A program made the translations under genes and the position numbers. Below the pieces are notes generated by a model. It did not search any database and was not told the origin of the DNA. It was given only the letters and a program-made list of their open reading frames with translations. From positions 1-64,000 of the forward strand of contig NZ_JANIBK010000006.1 of the NCBI RefSeq assembly GCF_024505165.1: a stretch of 64,000 bases of DNA, read 5' to 3'. This document shows, one piece after another, positions 1-7,817 of this stretch (position 1 is the stretch's first letter; the number at the start of each line of letters is the position of its first letter). This stretch comes from Methylomonas rivi (GTDB taxonomy: Bacteria > Pseudomonadota > Gammaproteobacteria > Methylococcales > Methylomonadaceae).

Positions 1-622
1 CCGTCCGGCAGTGTTGGCGGCAAAGCGCGCCCCGAAATCCCAGGTAATCGGCCTCCAGGGCCAGCAGCGGCGGCACGTCGGCTTCGGTCAGCGACCCCGC
101 CAAACCGGTTAATAAACCCGCGGCTTTGGCAATGCCGGTAAATCTGCTCAATTCGGACAGTGTCGTCAATTGCGTCAACGACCCCAGGCTTTTATCCATG
201 GTGTCCAGCATGACGCCGGCGAATCCCGCCGCCCGCAAGGCGCTAATCGTAGCCATATCGGGCCGGGTATCGGCAAACAGCACCGCGATCAAGCGCCGCT
301 CTTGAGCTATCGCGGCCATCCCGGCTATGCAGGCCCGCCAATCGCCGCCCGGGAAAAAACCGATTTTGACATAGTCGACACCGGTGCCGGCCATGTCTTG
401 CACGGCGGCGGCCAACAAATCGGCCTGCATGGGTAAATCGCCCACCGTGGCGCTAATGACGCAGCGCCCCCTCAACCTGGAAACGATTTCCGCTACTTCG
501 GAAACAGGCAATGCCCCCAGCGCTCCTTGGGCGGGTTGTTTCAAATCGATAATATCGACATTGAATGTCTGTATCAGCAAAGCCTCGTCCAGGCTGTTGA
601 CACTCGCCAGCATACCGCTCAT
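1..622 (-). CDS. mfnB: (5-formylfuran-3-yl)methyl phosphate synthase MfnB, 3' end outside window
   Basis: The minus frame opened by the ATG at 622 runs without a stop to the window edge (about 207 residues visible). The product is recognisable as MfnB (UPF0264/DUF556), which makes the furan precursor of methanofuran from glyceraldehyde 3-phosphate. In methylotrophic bacteria it belongs to the archaeal-type tetrahydromethanopterin/methanofuran route of formaldehyde oxidation. The early motif DIIDLKQPAQGALGA carries Lys28, matching the family's active-site lysine, and a second lysine lies in VDYVKIGFFPGG. The start overlaps the stop of the upstream DUF447 gene by 4 nt (ATGA), so the two are very likely co-transcribed and translationally coupled. 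The C-terminus is missing only because the window ends. Confidence 0.85.
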   Translation of the reverse strand, partial: MSGMLASVNSLDEALLIQTFNVDIIDLKQPAQGALGALPVSEVAEIVSRLRGRCVISATVGDLPMQADLLAAAVQDMAGTGVDYVKIGFFPGGDWRACIAGMAAIAQERRLIAVLFADTRPDMATISALRAAGFAGVMLDTMDKSLGSLTQLTTLSELSRFTGIAKAAGLLTGLAGSLTEADVPPLLALEADYLGFRGALCRQHCRT

Positions 623-1185
623 GGCGCCACCGTTGTTCGTTTATGTTCTTCCATGGCCCGCATCAACCACCCCCAGGCCTCGAGTTCGCGATCGCCGGCG
701 CACTTGTCCACCGCTATCCGCAGATAATCCAGTTCGGTTTGAATTTTTTGCCACGGCAATCTATCGAGGCGGCTAAGCAAAATCGCCGCTTCCAATACCG
801 CGAATTGCGCCCGGTTGAAGCCCGGAAACGGCTTGTGCATGCCGGTATGTACAGCCTTGCACGCCAGCCTTGGACGGATGGGATCGTCTTCCAGGCGCAG
901 CATGGACAATTCGATATGCGTCAGGGTATCGGCAAGATAATAGCCGGCTATGCTTTCGCAGGGTTTTAACGGCCAATCCCGCCGTCCGGTCAGGCAACCG
1001 GCAAATATCCGCACATCGTCGCAATGATTCATGACCGCGTGGCCGGTTTGCACTATATTATTTAAGGTCGTGGAGGGTTTGAAAGGCAAAATAACGAAGG
1101 AATCCCCCTCGACGTGAACGCCCATGGGCGCGATATGCACCGTACCCGATGCACTGATGCTGGTGACTATGGTTTCTTGTATCAT
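619..1185 (-). CDS. DUF447 family protein (C1-transfer/methanofuran gene neighbourhood)
   Basis: This 188-residue protein matches the DUF447 family: an N-terminal flavin-reductase-like beta region (MIQETIVTSIS, then IAPMGVHVEGDSFVILPFKP), a central part with paired cysteines and histidines, and a helical C-terminus. Its biochemical role is not established, but the family is found in methanogens and in methylotrophs that carry the H4MPT/methanofuran genes. That agrees with the directly overlapping mfnB. The start at 1185 faces the divergent receiver gene across about 58 bp, which must hold both promoters. Family assignment rests on sequence feel and on the mfnB linkage. Confidence 0.75.
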   Translation of the reverse strand: MIQETIVTSISASGTVHIAPMGVHVEGDSFVILPFKPSTTLNNIVQTGHAVMNHCDDVRIFAGCLTGRRDWPLKPCESIAGYYLADTLTHIELSMLRLEDDPIRPRLACKAVHTGMHKPFPGFNRAQFAVLEAAILLSRLDRLPWQKIQTELDYLRIAVDKCAGDRELEAWGWLMRAMEEHKRTTVAP

Positions 1186-1243
1186 CTAAAAAACGTTAAA
1201 CTCGAAAATATTTTTTAATTACAAACTACCAGAATACCACTAC

Positions 1244-2050
1244 ATGCACTCCGTCAACATCTGCGATTTGGCTATTTTGCTGATCGAACCTTCCAACACC
1301 CAACTTAAAGTCATTCTGCAACATTTGCGTGACGAGGGGGTTGCCAATATAGAGGGTGTAGTCAGCGGCAAGGATGCGATCAATAGTCTGCAAAACCACC
1401 GTCCGGATTTAATCATCAGCAGTCTTTACCTGCCCGACATGACCGCCATCGAATTGATCGAGCAAATCAAACACGATGAAGTCTTGAGCCATATTCCGTT
1501 CATGCTGATCTCCAGCGAATCCAGCTTTCAGGTTTTGGATGCAATTCGCCAGGCCGGCGTGGTGGCCATTCTACCCAAGCCGTTCGCCCATCGGGACTTA
1601 AAAAACGCCTTGCGCTCGACCATCGAATTTATCGATCCGCAAGAAATCGATCTGCAACATTACGACATCAGGAATGTGCGGGTTTTGGTGGTCGACGACA
1701 GCAATTTGGCCCGCAAACATATATGCCGGGTATTGAACAATATGGGCATCCAGCAGATTACCCAGGCGGAGGACGGCCGGCAGGGCGCGGAGATATTCGC
1801 CGGCGGCCAAGATGCGTTCGATTTAATCGTCACCGACTTCAATATGCCGGTAATGGATGGTCAAGCCATGATCCAATACATTCGCAAGGATCTGGGCAAT
1901 GCGATCATTCCGATCCTGATGGTGACCAGCGAGGATAATGAAACCCGCTTGAGCAACGTTTACAAGGCGGGCGTTTCCGGGATTTGCGATAAACCGTTCG
2001 ACCCGCAGACGGTGAAGGAAATGCTGTTTCGGGTATTGGAGGCGGATTGA
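1244..2050 (+). CDS. tandem receiver-domain protein (degenerate REC + intact REC)
   Basis: The 268-residue protein is two CheY-like receivers and nothing else. The second (about residues 143-268) keeps VVDDSN, the phosphoacceptor Asp198 in VTDFNMPVMDG and the DKPF lysine, so it should be phosphorylatable. The first (about residues 5-130) has LLIEPS in place of the acidic pair and Ser60 where the phosphoacceptor Asp should be (IISSLYLPDM), although it keeps the PKPF lysine. It is therefore a pseudo-receiver, probably for protein-protein contact or dimerisation. No output domain is present, so it likely acts as a CheY-type or adaptor protein. No kinase gene is adjacent. Confidence 0.85.
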   Translation: MHSVNICDLAILLIEPSNTQLKVILQHLRDEGVANIEGVVSGKDAINSLQNHRPDLIISSLYLPDMTAIELIEQIKHDEVLSHIPFMLISSESSFQVLDAIRQAGVVAILPKPFAHRDLKNALRSTIEFIDPQEIDLQHYDIRNVRVLVVDDSNLARKHICRVLNNMGIQQITQAEDGRQGAEIFAGGQDAFDLIVTDFNMPVMDGQAMIQYIRKDLGNAIIPILMVTSEDNETRLSNVYKAGVSGICDKPFDPQTVKEMLFRVLEAD

Positions 2051-2100
2051 TGCGGACCGTAATTTTGACGATTGACGGCAAAATCAAACTTAAAATAAAA

Positions 2101-2128
2101 CGGCATATCGCTGCGTAGCGATATGCCT
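2101..2128 (-). terminator. Rho-independent terminator of the PEP-CTERM gene
   Basis: A perfect 11-bp stem (2102-2112 pairing with 2117-2127) closes a GCGT loop. Read on the minus strand it is followed by a T-rich run (the A-rich stretch just left of 2101). It lies 33 bp past the stop of the minus-strand gene at 2160, so it terminates that gene. On the plus strand no T-run follows, so it is less convincing as a terminator for the receiver gene ending at 2050. Confidence 0.85.
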
Positions 2129-2159
2129 GTTGCGAAAGTTTCGGTCCCGACGGAACGAA

Positions 2160-3053
2160 TTAGACAGCTTTTTTCTTTCTGCCAACCGAGAAAACTCCCA
2201 TCATGCCGGCCAAAAACATCCAAACCGCGCCAGGAAGCGGAACGGCTGTTAATTGCATTTGTCCATCCATTTCAAACAAGGTGTTGTTGGTAGCGCTTAA
2301 GCCGCCAACCGTATTATTTCCGTTTAAAACCTGGTTGATAATGGGCGTATTGGTCAAGGGGGTTTTTACCTTTACAAAAAACGACGCAACTCCGCCATCG
2401 ATGGTATCCGGCTCGAAAACATTTGGATTAAAACCGCCAAACACACCGGAAAAACTAAGCTCTACTTGTTCGAATCCAACCCCCAGAACCGACGGAGAAA
2501 AGATCGAGCCCACACCGTTAGTGATAGTCCCGGTTAAAATAGGGGCCCCGTCGGCAAAACCGAAGTCATCGGCAAAACTATAATTGGGCGCGCTATCGAA
2601 ATAAATAGCCGCGGTCCCTCCGGTAAACTCGACATCCAGTGCCGCCGAGGAAACCGTTGTGTATTTCCCGGTAAAAAAAGACCGGACCGTCAGTTCAAAT
2701 CCATCTCCCGTGCCGGTAAAATTATTGCCTCCCGACACATCAAGTTGCCCTACATTTATTGCCGTTCCTTCAAAAATATGACTGGTAACGACGGTTTGAA
2801 AATAACCCGAAAAAGTATTGCCTACCGCAACAGTAGTGTCGGGCTTGACCAAACCTATTCCGGGACCGAAATCGTAGGTGTCGAACGGACCCACGTTAGC
2901 CTCATCCCCGCTTGCACCGGGCGCCACCGTATAATCGGCCGTTCCCACCCAGTTACTTGCAAATGCCGCTGGCCCTGCTATCAACGACCCTGCCGCTAAT
3001 AACACGCACTTTGCAAGCGTGTTTTTTATCAAAAATCTGTTCATATCAAGCAT
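2160..3053 (-). CDS. PEP-CTERM sorted secreted protein, function unknown
   Basis: The 297-residue protein has an N-terminal signal peptide (hydrophobic stretch ending about residue 32, AAFASNW) and a long beta-rich, Thr/Gly/Asn-rich body. The C-terminus is a sorting signal: VPLPGAVWMFLAGMMG followed by VGRKKK. This is the PEP-CTERM pattern (VPxP, one hydrophobic helix, basic tail) processed by exosortase EpsH, so the mature protein is expected at the cell surface or in exopolymer. No exosortase gene lies in the window. A GGAA ribosome-binding site precedes the ATG at 3053, and a strong terminator follows the gene. The central part resembles no enzyme I recognise; it is compatible with a structural surface protein. 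Confidence 0.8.
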   Translation of the reverse strand: MLDMNRFLIKNTLAKCVLLAAGSLIAGPAAFASNWVGTADYTVAPGASGDEANVGPFDTYDFGPGIGLVKPDTTVAVGNTFSGYFQTVVTSHIFEGTAINVGQLDVSGGNNFTGTGDGFELTVRSFFTGKYTTVSSAALDVEFTGGTAAIYFDSAPNYSFADDFGFADGAPILTGTITNGVGSIFSPSVLGVGFEQVELSFSGVFGGFNPNVFEPDTIDGGVASFFVKVKTPLTNTPIINQVLNGNNTVGGLSATNNTLFEMDGQMQLTAVPLPGAVWMFLAGMMGVFSVGRKKKAV

Positions 3054-3220
3054 TCCTTTAAACTATAAAGAAGACACGCACCCAATAAAAGGCAACCCGG
3101 CGGGCCGCGAATTATTTCATAGCGATTATGCTCTAATGCCGTGACAGAACCATTAAGATTCGGTTATGGTTTTATTAAAATCCTCTCGACGCCATGACAA
3201 CAAAACCGCCCATCGCTTGC

Positions 3221-4090
3221 TTACAGGCCGACAAATGCCATTAATGCTTGCAATTCGGCCGCTTCCAACTCGTAAAACGAGTGCGACCTGACTTTTTCCG
3301 GCAACGTCACATCGCCATAGCGCACCCGAATCAAGCGGCTGACCTTGACTCCCTGCGATTCCCATAAGCGTCTGACCAGACGGTTGCGGCCTTGTTTGAC
3401 TGTGACATAAAACCATTTGTTGGCGCCTTCGCCGGCGTAAAAGCGTACTTCATCGAAACGGGCCGGACCGTCCTCTAGCTCCACGCCGCTACGTAACCGC
3501 TCCATCATGGCATCGTCCACTTCGCCCAAAATGCGCACGGCATATTCCCGCTCGACCTGCCGGGAAGGATGCATCAAGCGATTGGCCAGTTCGCCGTTGT
3601 TGGTCACCAATATCAAGCCGGAGGTATTGATGTCCAAACGGCCGACGGCAATCCAGCGCCCCACGGCCAAGCGCGGCAACTGGGTAAATATCACCGGCCG
3701 CCCTTCGGGATCCCGGCGGGTTACCAATTCGCCGACCGGCTTGTGATACACCAGTACCCGGGTCGGTTGTTCGGCGTATTTTTCCCACTTCACCACCCGG
3801 CCGTTGATTTGCAGAAAATCGCCGGGTTTTAAATGGTAACCGGGCTGGATGGGCTGGTTATTAACGGTGAGTTTACCGTCTTCTATCCAGCGTTCGATTT
3901 CCCTCCTCGAGCCTAGGCCGGCTCGCGCCAGCAATTTCTGAATCCGCTCGCCGCCGACGGCGGGTTTAATGGAGCGTTCTGATGTTGCCGTTACCGGCTT
4001 CGCTTGCGGCCTGCCGGCCGGGCTCGGTTTCCTGCTCTGCGGCTTGACGGGGGATTTGGGTTTCGGCGGGGTCGGTTTGCGATCTTTCAC
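3221..4090 (-). CDS. rluB: 23S rRNA pseudouridine(2605) synthase RluB
   Basis: The 289-residue RsuA/RluB-family enzyme converts U2605 of 23S rRNA to pseudouridine. An S4 RNA-binding domain covers about residues 49-95 (RIQKLLARAGLGSRREIE). The catalytic motif GRLDINTSGLILVTNNGE contains the essential Asp. The first 45 residues are a Pro/Lys/Arg-rich tail likely to touch RNA. The start is a GTG at 4090 preceded by AGGA at proper spacing. This makes the gene overlap the 3' end of scpB by 125 bp in another frame. scpA-scpB-rluB is a common bacterial order. Confidence 0.9.
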   Translation of the reverse strand: MKDRKPTPPKPKSPVKPQSRKPSPAGRPQAKPVTATSERSIKPAVGGERIQKLLARAGLGSRREIERWIEDGKLTVNNQPIQPGYHLKPGDFLQINGRVVKWEKYAEQPTRVLVYHKPVGELVTRRDPEGRPVIFTQLPRLAVGRWIAVGRLDINTSGLILVTNNGELANRLMHPSRQVEREYAVRILGEVDDAMMERLRSGVELEDGPARFDEVRFYAGEGANKWFYVTVKQGRNRLVRRLWESQGVKVSRLIRVRYGDVTLPEKVRSHSFYELEAAELQALMAFVGL

Positions 4091-5165
4091 GGGGTTCCTG
4101 CTGGGCTGTGTCGTTACTGAAATCCAGATGGGTAATTTCGTCCAAAGTCGGCAATTCGTTCAACGACGTTAAATTAAAATAATCCAGAAATTGTTTGGTG
4201 GTGCCGTATAACGCCGGCCGGCCGGGTACTTCCTTATGGGCAATGACGCGTATCCATTCCCGTTCCAACAAAGTATGGATAATACCGGAACTGACGCCCA
4301 CGCCGCGAATATCCTCGATTTCGCCGCGCGTCACCGGCTGGCGGTAAGCGATGATGGAGAGGGTTTCCAGTAGGGCTCGGGAATACCGCGGCGGTTTTTC
4401 CTCGAACAAACGCGTCACCCAAGGCGCCACCCCTTCCCTGATTTGAAACCGGTAGCCGCTGGCCAACTTTTTCAGACCAATCGGGCGAGTCAGATAATCC
4501 TGCGCAATCGCTTCCAGGGCGGTCTGAATTTCCAGGGTATCCGGCTGTTCCAGTTCGGGAAAGGTTTCTTGAATTTGTTTGACCGTCATGGGTTTATTGG
4601 CGGCAAACAAAATGGCTTCTACGATGCGTTTGGTATTCACGTCGAACTCTATCGATGGCTCGGATAACGGCGGTTGGTACTCGGCAATCAGCGCCCTGCC
4701 CCAGTTGGCGCAAGGCTTATCCGCCCGATTCGCGGGCAGGCGCGCAACAGGCTTTCGCAGCGGCGCGCGCTTGGGGCGATACGGTCTGCCCTGTAATTCC
4801 ACAGTCCACACTTCGGGAAATCGGACCGCGGTTTTTCGGGCTTGCACCACAGTAATAGCCGGCGCGGGTTTGCTTCTGGGTTTACGTGGCTTAGGTTTAA
4901 CTTCCGGAACGACATTTTCTGATTCTAATGCGACTTCGGTACGAATTTCTTCAATCGCCGGTGCCGCCGTTAGCACGGATTCTGATATAAATTCCGGCGT
5001 AGGGCTCGGACTGGATGATGTCGACGATTCGCTCCTTGGAGAGTTCAAGGATGGCAAGAAACGCGACAACCACCCCGTTTTTTCCTTCACTTCCGGTAAA
5101 ACACGCTGGGAAAGGGAGCTGATTTGCTCCGTTAAGTTTTTCCAAAATGGTTGCCATTCGTTCAC
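3966..5165 (-). CDS. scpB: segregation and condensation protein ScpB with long N-terminal extension
   Basis: ScpB is the winged-helix kleisin partner of ScpA in the SMC condensin complex. The conserved fold begins near residue 178 (KRIVEAILFAANKPMTV) and includes ALLETLSIIAYRQPVTRGEI and GRPALYGTT. That leaves about 175 unusual residues in front: Ser/Pro-rich, then a strongly basic stretch. The start is uncertain because no ATG exists before the conserved core. The frame can open at GTG 5165 (which overlaps scpA by 215 bp), GTG 4976, or GTG 4640 immediately before the core. None has an obvious Shine-Dalgarno. The Gln/Glu/Thr-rich C-terminal tail overlaps rluB by 125 bp. The function is secure; the N-terminus is not. 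Confidence 0.8.
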   Translation of the reverse strand: MNEWQPFWKNLTEQISSLSQRVLPEVKEKTGWLSRFLPSLNSPRSESSTSSSPSPTPEFISESVLTAAPAIEEIRTEVALESENVVPEVKPKPRKPRSKPAPAITVVQARKTAVRFPEVWTVELQGRPYRPKRAPLRKPVARLPANRADKPCANWGRALIAEYQPPLSEPSIEFDVNTKRIVEAILFAANKPMTVKQIQETFPELEQPDTLEIQTALEAIAQDYLTRPIGLKKLASGYRFQIREGVAPWVTRLFEEKPPRYSRALLETLSIIAYRQPVTRGEIEDIRGVGVSSGIIHTLLEREWIRVIAHKEVPGRPALYGTTKQFLDYFNLTSLNELPTLDEITHLDFSNDTAQQEPRERSQTDPAETQIPRQAAEQETEPGRQAASEAGNGNIRTLH

Positions 5166-5787
5166 GGACTGATAAGGGCTCTTTGGTTATTTGATGATGA
5201 CTAAGTTGCTCGACACGTTTTAACACATCCTGAAACGCCAGCAGCAATTCCTTGAGTTGTATATCGGGCAACGCTTGTTGAATAGTCACGGTAGACACGT
5301 CGACGCTGACTTCGAAAGTATCCCGTTCGTTTCTCGGCAGCAAGTCGATTTCCTCGGCGACTTTCTTGATGGCTTCGTATTCCTGCAGTTTGCGAATCAA
5401 AAACGCCCGAGGGTCCTCTTCTTCCTCTTCGCTTTCCGGTTGCCTCGGCAACAGCATGCGGGATTTGATTTCCGCCAGCAGCGCCGCCATCACCAGATAT
5501 TCCGCTGCCAATTCCAGGCGCAGTTTATCCATCATGTCGATGTAGGCAATATATTGCCGGGTAATCTGGGCTATGGGGATATTCAGAATATCCAGATTCT
5601 GCCGCCTGATCAAATACAGCAACAAATCCAGCGGCCCTTCGAAGGCGTCCAGAACCACTTCCAGCGCATCGGGAGGAATATATAAATCGTCCGGCAGGTC
5701 CTGATAAGGCTGGCCCTGCACCATGGCCAGCGGCAAAACCGGTCTTTCCGCTAGGGGTTCTACGGCATTCATGTTCAAGGCCGGCAA
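4951..5787 (-). CDS. scpA: segregation and condensation protein ScpA (kleisin)
   Basis: The 278-residue ScpA bridges the SMC head domains together with ScpB and acts in chromosome compaction. Diagnostic stretches are FEGPLDLLLYLIRRQNLDIL and YLVMAALLAEIKSRMLLP near the N-terminus, an acidic ESEEEEEDPRAFLIRKL hinge, and the winged-helix C-terminus VVAFLAILELSKERIVDI. Length is normal for the family. It lies 31 bp downstream of the M50 protease gene on the same strand and upstream of scpB, so the three are probably co-transcribed. Confidence 0.92.
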   Translation of the reverse strand: MPALNMNAVEPLAERPVLPLAMVQGQPYQDLPDDLYIPPDALEVVLDAFEGPLDLLLYLIRRQNLDILNIPIAQITRQYIAYIDMMDKLRLELAAEYLVMAALLAEIKSRMLLPRQPESEEEEEDPRAFLIRKLQEYEAIKKVAEEIDLLPRNERDTFEVSVDVSTVTIQQALPDIQLKELLLAFQDVLKRVEQLSHHQITKEPLSVRERMATILEKLNGANQLPFPACFTGSEGKNGVVVAFLAILELSKERIVDIIQSEPYAGIYIRIRANGGTGD

Positions 5788-5818
5788 CCGGATGCGGGCC
5801 CATGCTTATCGAACGAAC

Positions 5819-6478
5819 TCACAATCCGGCCAAACTGAAAAACAGTTGTTGCGCGTAATACAGCGGATACCCCAAAATCATGCCCAAGGTATTCGTCGCC
5901 AATAACACCAATAGAATCAAAAAGCCCCAGCGTTCCAGCTGGTTATAGCGCCAGGCCCAATAGTCCGGTAACAAGCCGGACAAAATGCGGCTGCCATCCA
6001 GCGGCGGAATAGGCAACATGTTGATCAAGGCCAGCACCAGATTGATGGTGATGCCGGCCACCCCGCTGTATATCAACGGCATGGAAACAAATTCCATATT
6101 GAGGGCAACCCCGATACGCGCCAACAAAGCCCAGGCGATGGCCATCAACAGATTGGACAAAGGACCCGCCAACGCCACCATCATCATGGCCTTCTTGGGG
6201 TTTTTAAAATTACGCCCATCCACCGGCACCGGTTTGGCCCAACCGAAAATAAACCCGGTAAAAGTAATTAACAATAAACCGGGCACGATAATGGTACCCA
6301 CCGGGTCAATATGCTTCAGCGGATTCAAGGTCAACCGCCCTTGCCGCTCGGCGGTTTTATCGCCGTATTGCCTGGCCACCCAGCCGTGCGCCACTTCATG
6401 CACGGTAATCGCAAAAACCACCGGCAACAGCCATACGACAATGCGCTGTATCAGCGTCAATTCGTCCATCATACTCAA
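5819..6478 (-). CDS. site-2-type membrane zinc protease (peptidase M50 family)
   Basis: The 219-residue polytopic protein has the zinc motif HEVAH (residues 27-31) in its first membrane segment and the second metal motif NMLPIPPLDGSRIL in a later one. This is the short M50B architecture without a PDZ domain (YwhC-like). It is expected to cleave membrane-embedded substrates, which are unknown here. Its start overlaps the yciO stop by 4 nt, so it is translationally coupled to it. This family commonly neighbours yciO and scpA in gammaproteobacteria, which supports the call but gives no substrate. Confidence 0.88.
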   Translation of the reverse strand: MSMMDELTLIQRIVVWLLPVVFAITVHEVAHGWVARQYGDKTAERQGRLTLNPLKHIDPVGTIIVPGLLLITFTGFIFGWAKPVPVDGRNFKNPKKAMMMVALAGPLSNLLMAIAWALLARIGVALNMEFVSMPLIYSGVAGITINLVLALINMLPIPPLDGSRILSGLLPDYWAWRYNQLERWGFLILLVLLATNTLGMILGYPLYYAQQLFFSLAGL

Positions 6479-7098
6479 TTCTCCAACATGGGCGCCTGAC
6501 CGATACCCTGCCTGACAATCTCGATGACGTTATCGGTGCAGGCAATCACGGTTGTCGGTTTGTAGTCGATAATACCGCCGTCGATGATCAAGTCGAGTTC
6601 GCGGTCCAGTTTTTGGCGGATGTCGTAGGGGTCGGCCATGGCCTCGTCCTGCCCCGGCAAAATCAGGGTCGTGGTCAGCAAGGGCTCGCCCAATTGTTCC
6701 AGCAAGGCACGGGCGATGTTGTTATCGGTAATCCGCACCCCTATGGTTTTCTTTTTGGGATGTTGCAATCTACGCGGCACTTCCCGAGTGGCATCCAATA
6801 AAAAGGTGAACGGGCCGGGCGTCAGTTTTTTGATCAAGCGGTGGGCGTCATTACCCATTTTGGTAAAGGTCGACACTTGCGACAGGTCGTTACACAGCAA
6901 CGTGAAATTGTGGTTGTCGTCCAAGCGGCGGATGCGCCGCATGGTATCCATGGCCTGCTTGTCGCCGATTTGCGCGCCCAGCGCATAGCAAGCATCGGTC
7001 GGATAGACGATAACCCCCCCGTTCCGGATGATACCGACCGCTTGTTGAATTAATCGCGGTTGCGGATTTTGCGGGTGGATTTCCAGAAACTCGGCCAT
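6475..7098 (-). CDS. yciO: YciO-type Sua5/YrdC family protein
   Basis: The 207-residue protein belongs to the Sua5/YrdC/YciO family of threonylcarbamoyl-AMP synthases. The fold signature GGVIVYPTDACYALGAQI is followed by the substrate-binding region KKLTPGPFTFLLDAT and KKKTIGVRITDN. It is closer to YciO than to TsaC (RIRRLDDNHNFTLLCNDLSQ). The physiological role of YciO is weakly defined, and TsaC is usually the main t6A enzyme. Its location beside tsaB is suggestive, but does not prove a part in t6A formation. Confidence 0.85.
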   Translation of the reverse strand: MAEFLEIHPQNPQPRLIQQAVGIIRNGGVIVYPTDACYALGAQIGDKQAMDTMRRIRRLDDNHNFTLLCNDLSQVSTFTKMGNDAHRLIKKLTPGPFTFLLDATREVPRRLQHPKKKTIGVRITDNNIARALLEQLGEPLLTTTLILPGQDEAMADPYDIRQKLDRELDLIIDGGIIDYKPTTVIACTDNVIEIVRQGIGQAPMLEN

Positions 7099-7133
7099 GT
7101 GCGGTTATAAGGCTTAAATGAAACCATTGTACC

Positions 7134-7817
7134 TTATCTTTCCGACTGCTTTTTGGCGACTTTGTCCCGCAGATAAACCGGCATGGCCTGTTCGACCGGC
7201 ACGGCCAGACCATTGGTAAAATCATAGGCGCCCAGCTGAACAATGCAGGCGGCGCGCGGCCAAACTTCGCTCTCAATACTTTGCACGCGCGAACCCAAAC
7301 GGGACATTAGAATTTCGCCATACACAGCCCAGCCGGAACCCACCCCCGCCCCCTTCAACTCCGGATAAAGCGCTTCTCCAGCCGGCGTGACCGCCTCGTC
7401 GCCCCGCAAAACCGCCAAACCCAGCGCATTGCGTTGATAAACGCCCCAAAAAATTTCATTCATGCGGGCGTCCATGGCGGTAAACGCCACATCCTCCGAC
7501 CGCCGATTGAAAAAATCCTGGGCGATGGCCGCCAGCGTGGATACCAGTACCACCGGAATATCGGCGCCGAAGGCAATCCCATGCGCCACGCCGGTTGCGA
7601 TACGCACGCCGGTAAACGAACCCGGCCCCCGGCTTAAAGCCACCGCATCGAGGTGTTGCGGCTTGAGTTGCGCATCCGCCATCAGGCTGTCTATCATCGG
7701 CAATATCAGCTTGGTATGCTCGCGCGGCGCCAGTTCGAATTTTTCCCTGATCTCGCCATCGATAAACAAAGCCGCCGAACAGGCATCGGTGGAGGTTTCT
7801 ACCGCCAATAATTTCAA
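7134..7817 (-). CDS. tsaB: tRNA threonylcarbamoyladenosine biosynthesis protein TsaB
   Basis: The 227-residue protein is TsaB (YeaZ), the non-catalytic ASKHA-fold partner of TsaD in transfer of the threonylcarbamoyl group to A37 of ANN-decoding tRNAs. Visible marks are the N-terminal LLAVETSTDACSAALFIDGE, the HTKLILPMIDSLM segment, and the conserved VALSRGPGSFTGVRIATGVA. Length is typical. Its start overlaps the yoaA stop by 4 nt, indicating translational coupling in the yoaA-tsaB-yciO run. Confidence 0.93.
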   Translation of the reverse strand: MKLLAVETSTDACSAALFIDGEIREKFELAPREHTKLILPMIDSLMADAQLKPQHLDAVALSRGPGSFTGVRIATGVAHGIAFGADIPVVLVSTLAAIAQDFFNRRSEDVAFTAMDARMNEIFWGVYQRNALGLAVLRGDEAVTPAGEALYPELKGAGVGSGWAVYGEILMSRLGSRVQSIESEVWPRAACIVQLGAYDFTNGLAVPVEQAMPVYLRDKVAKKQSER

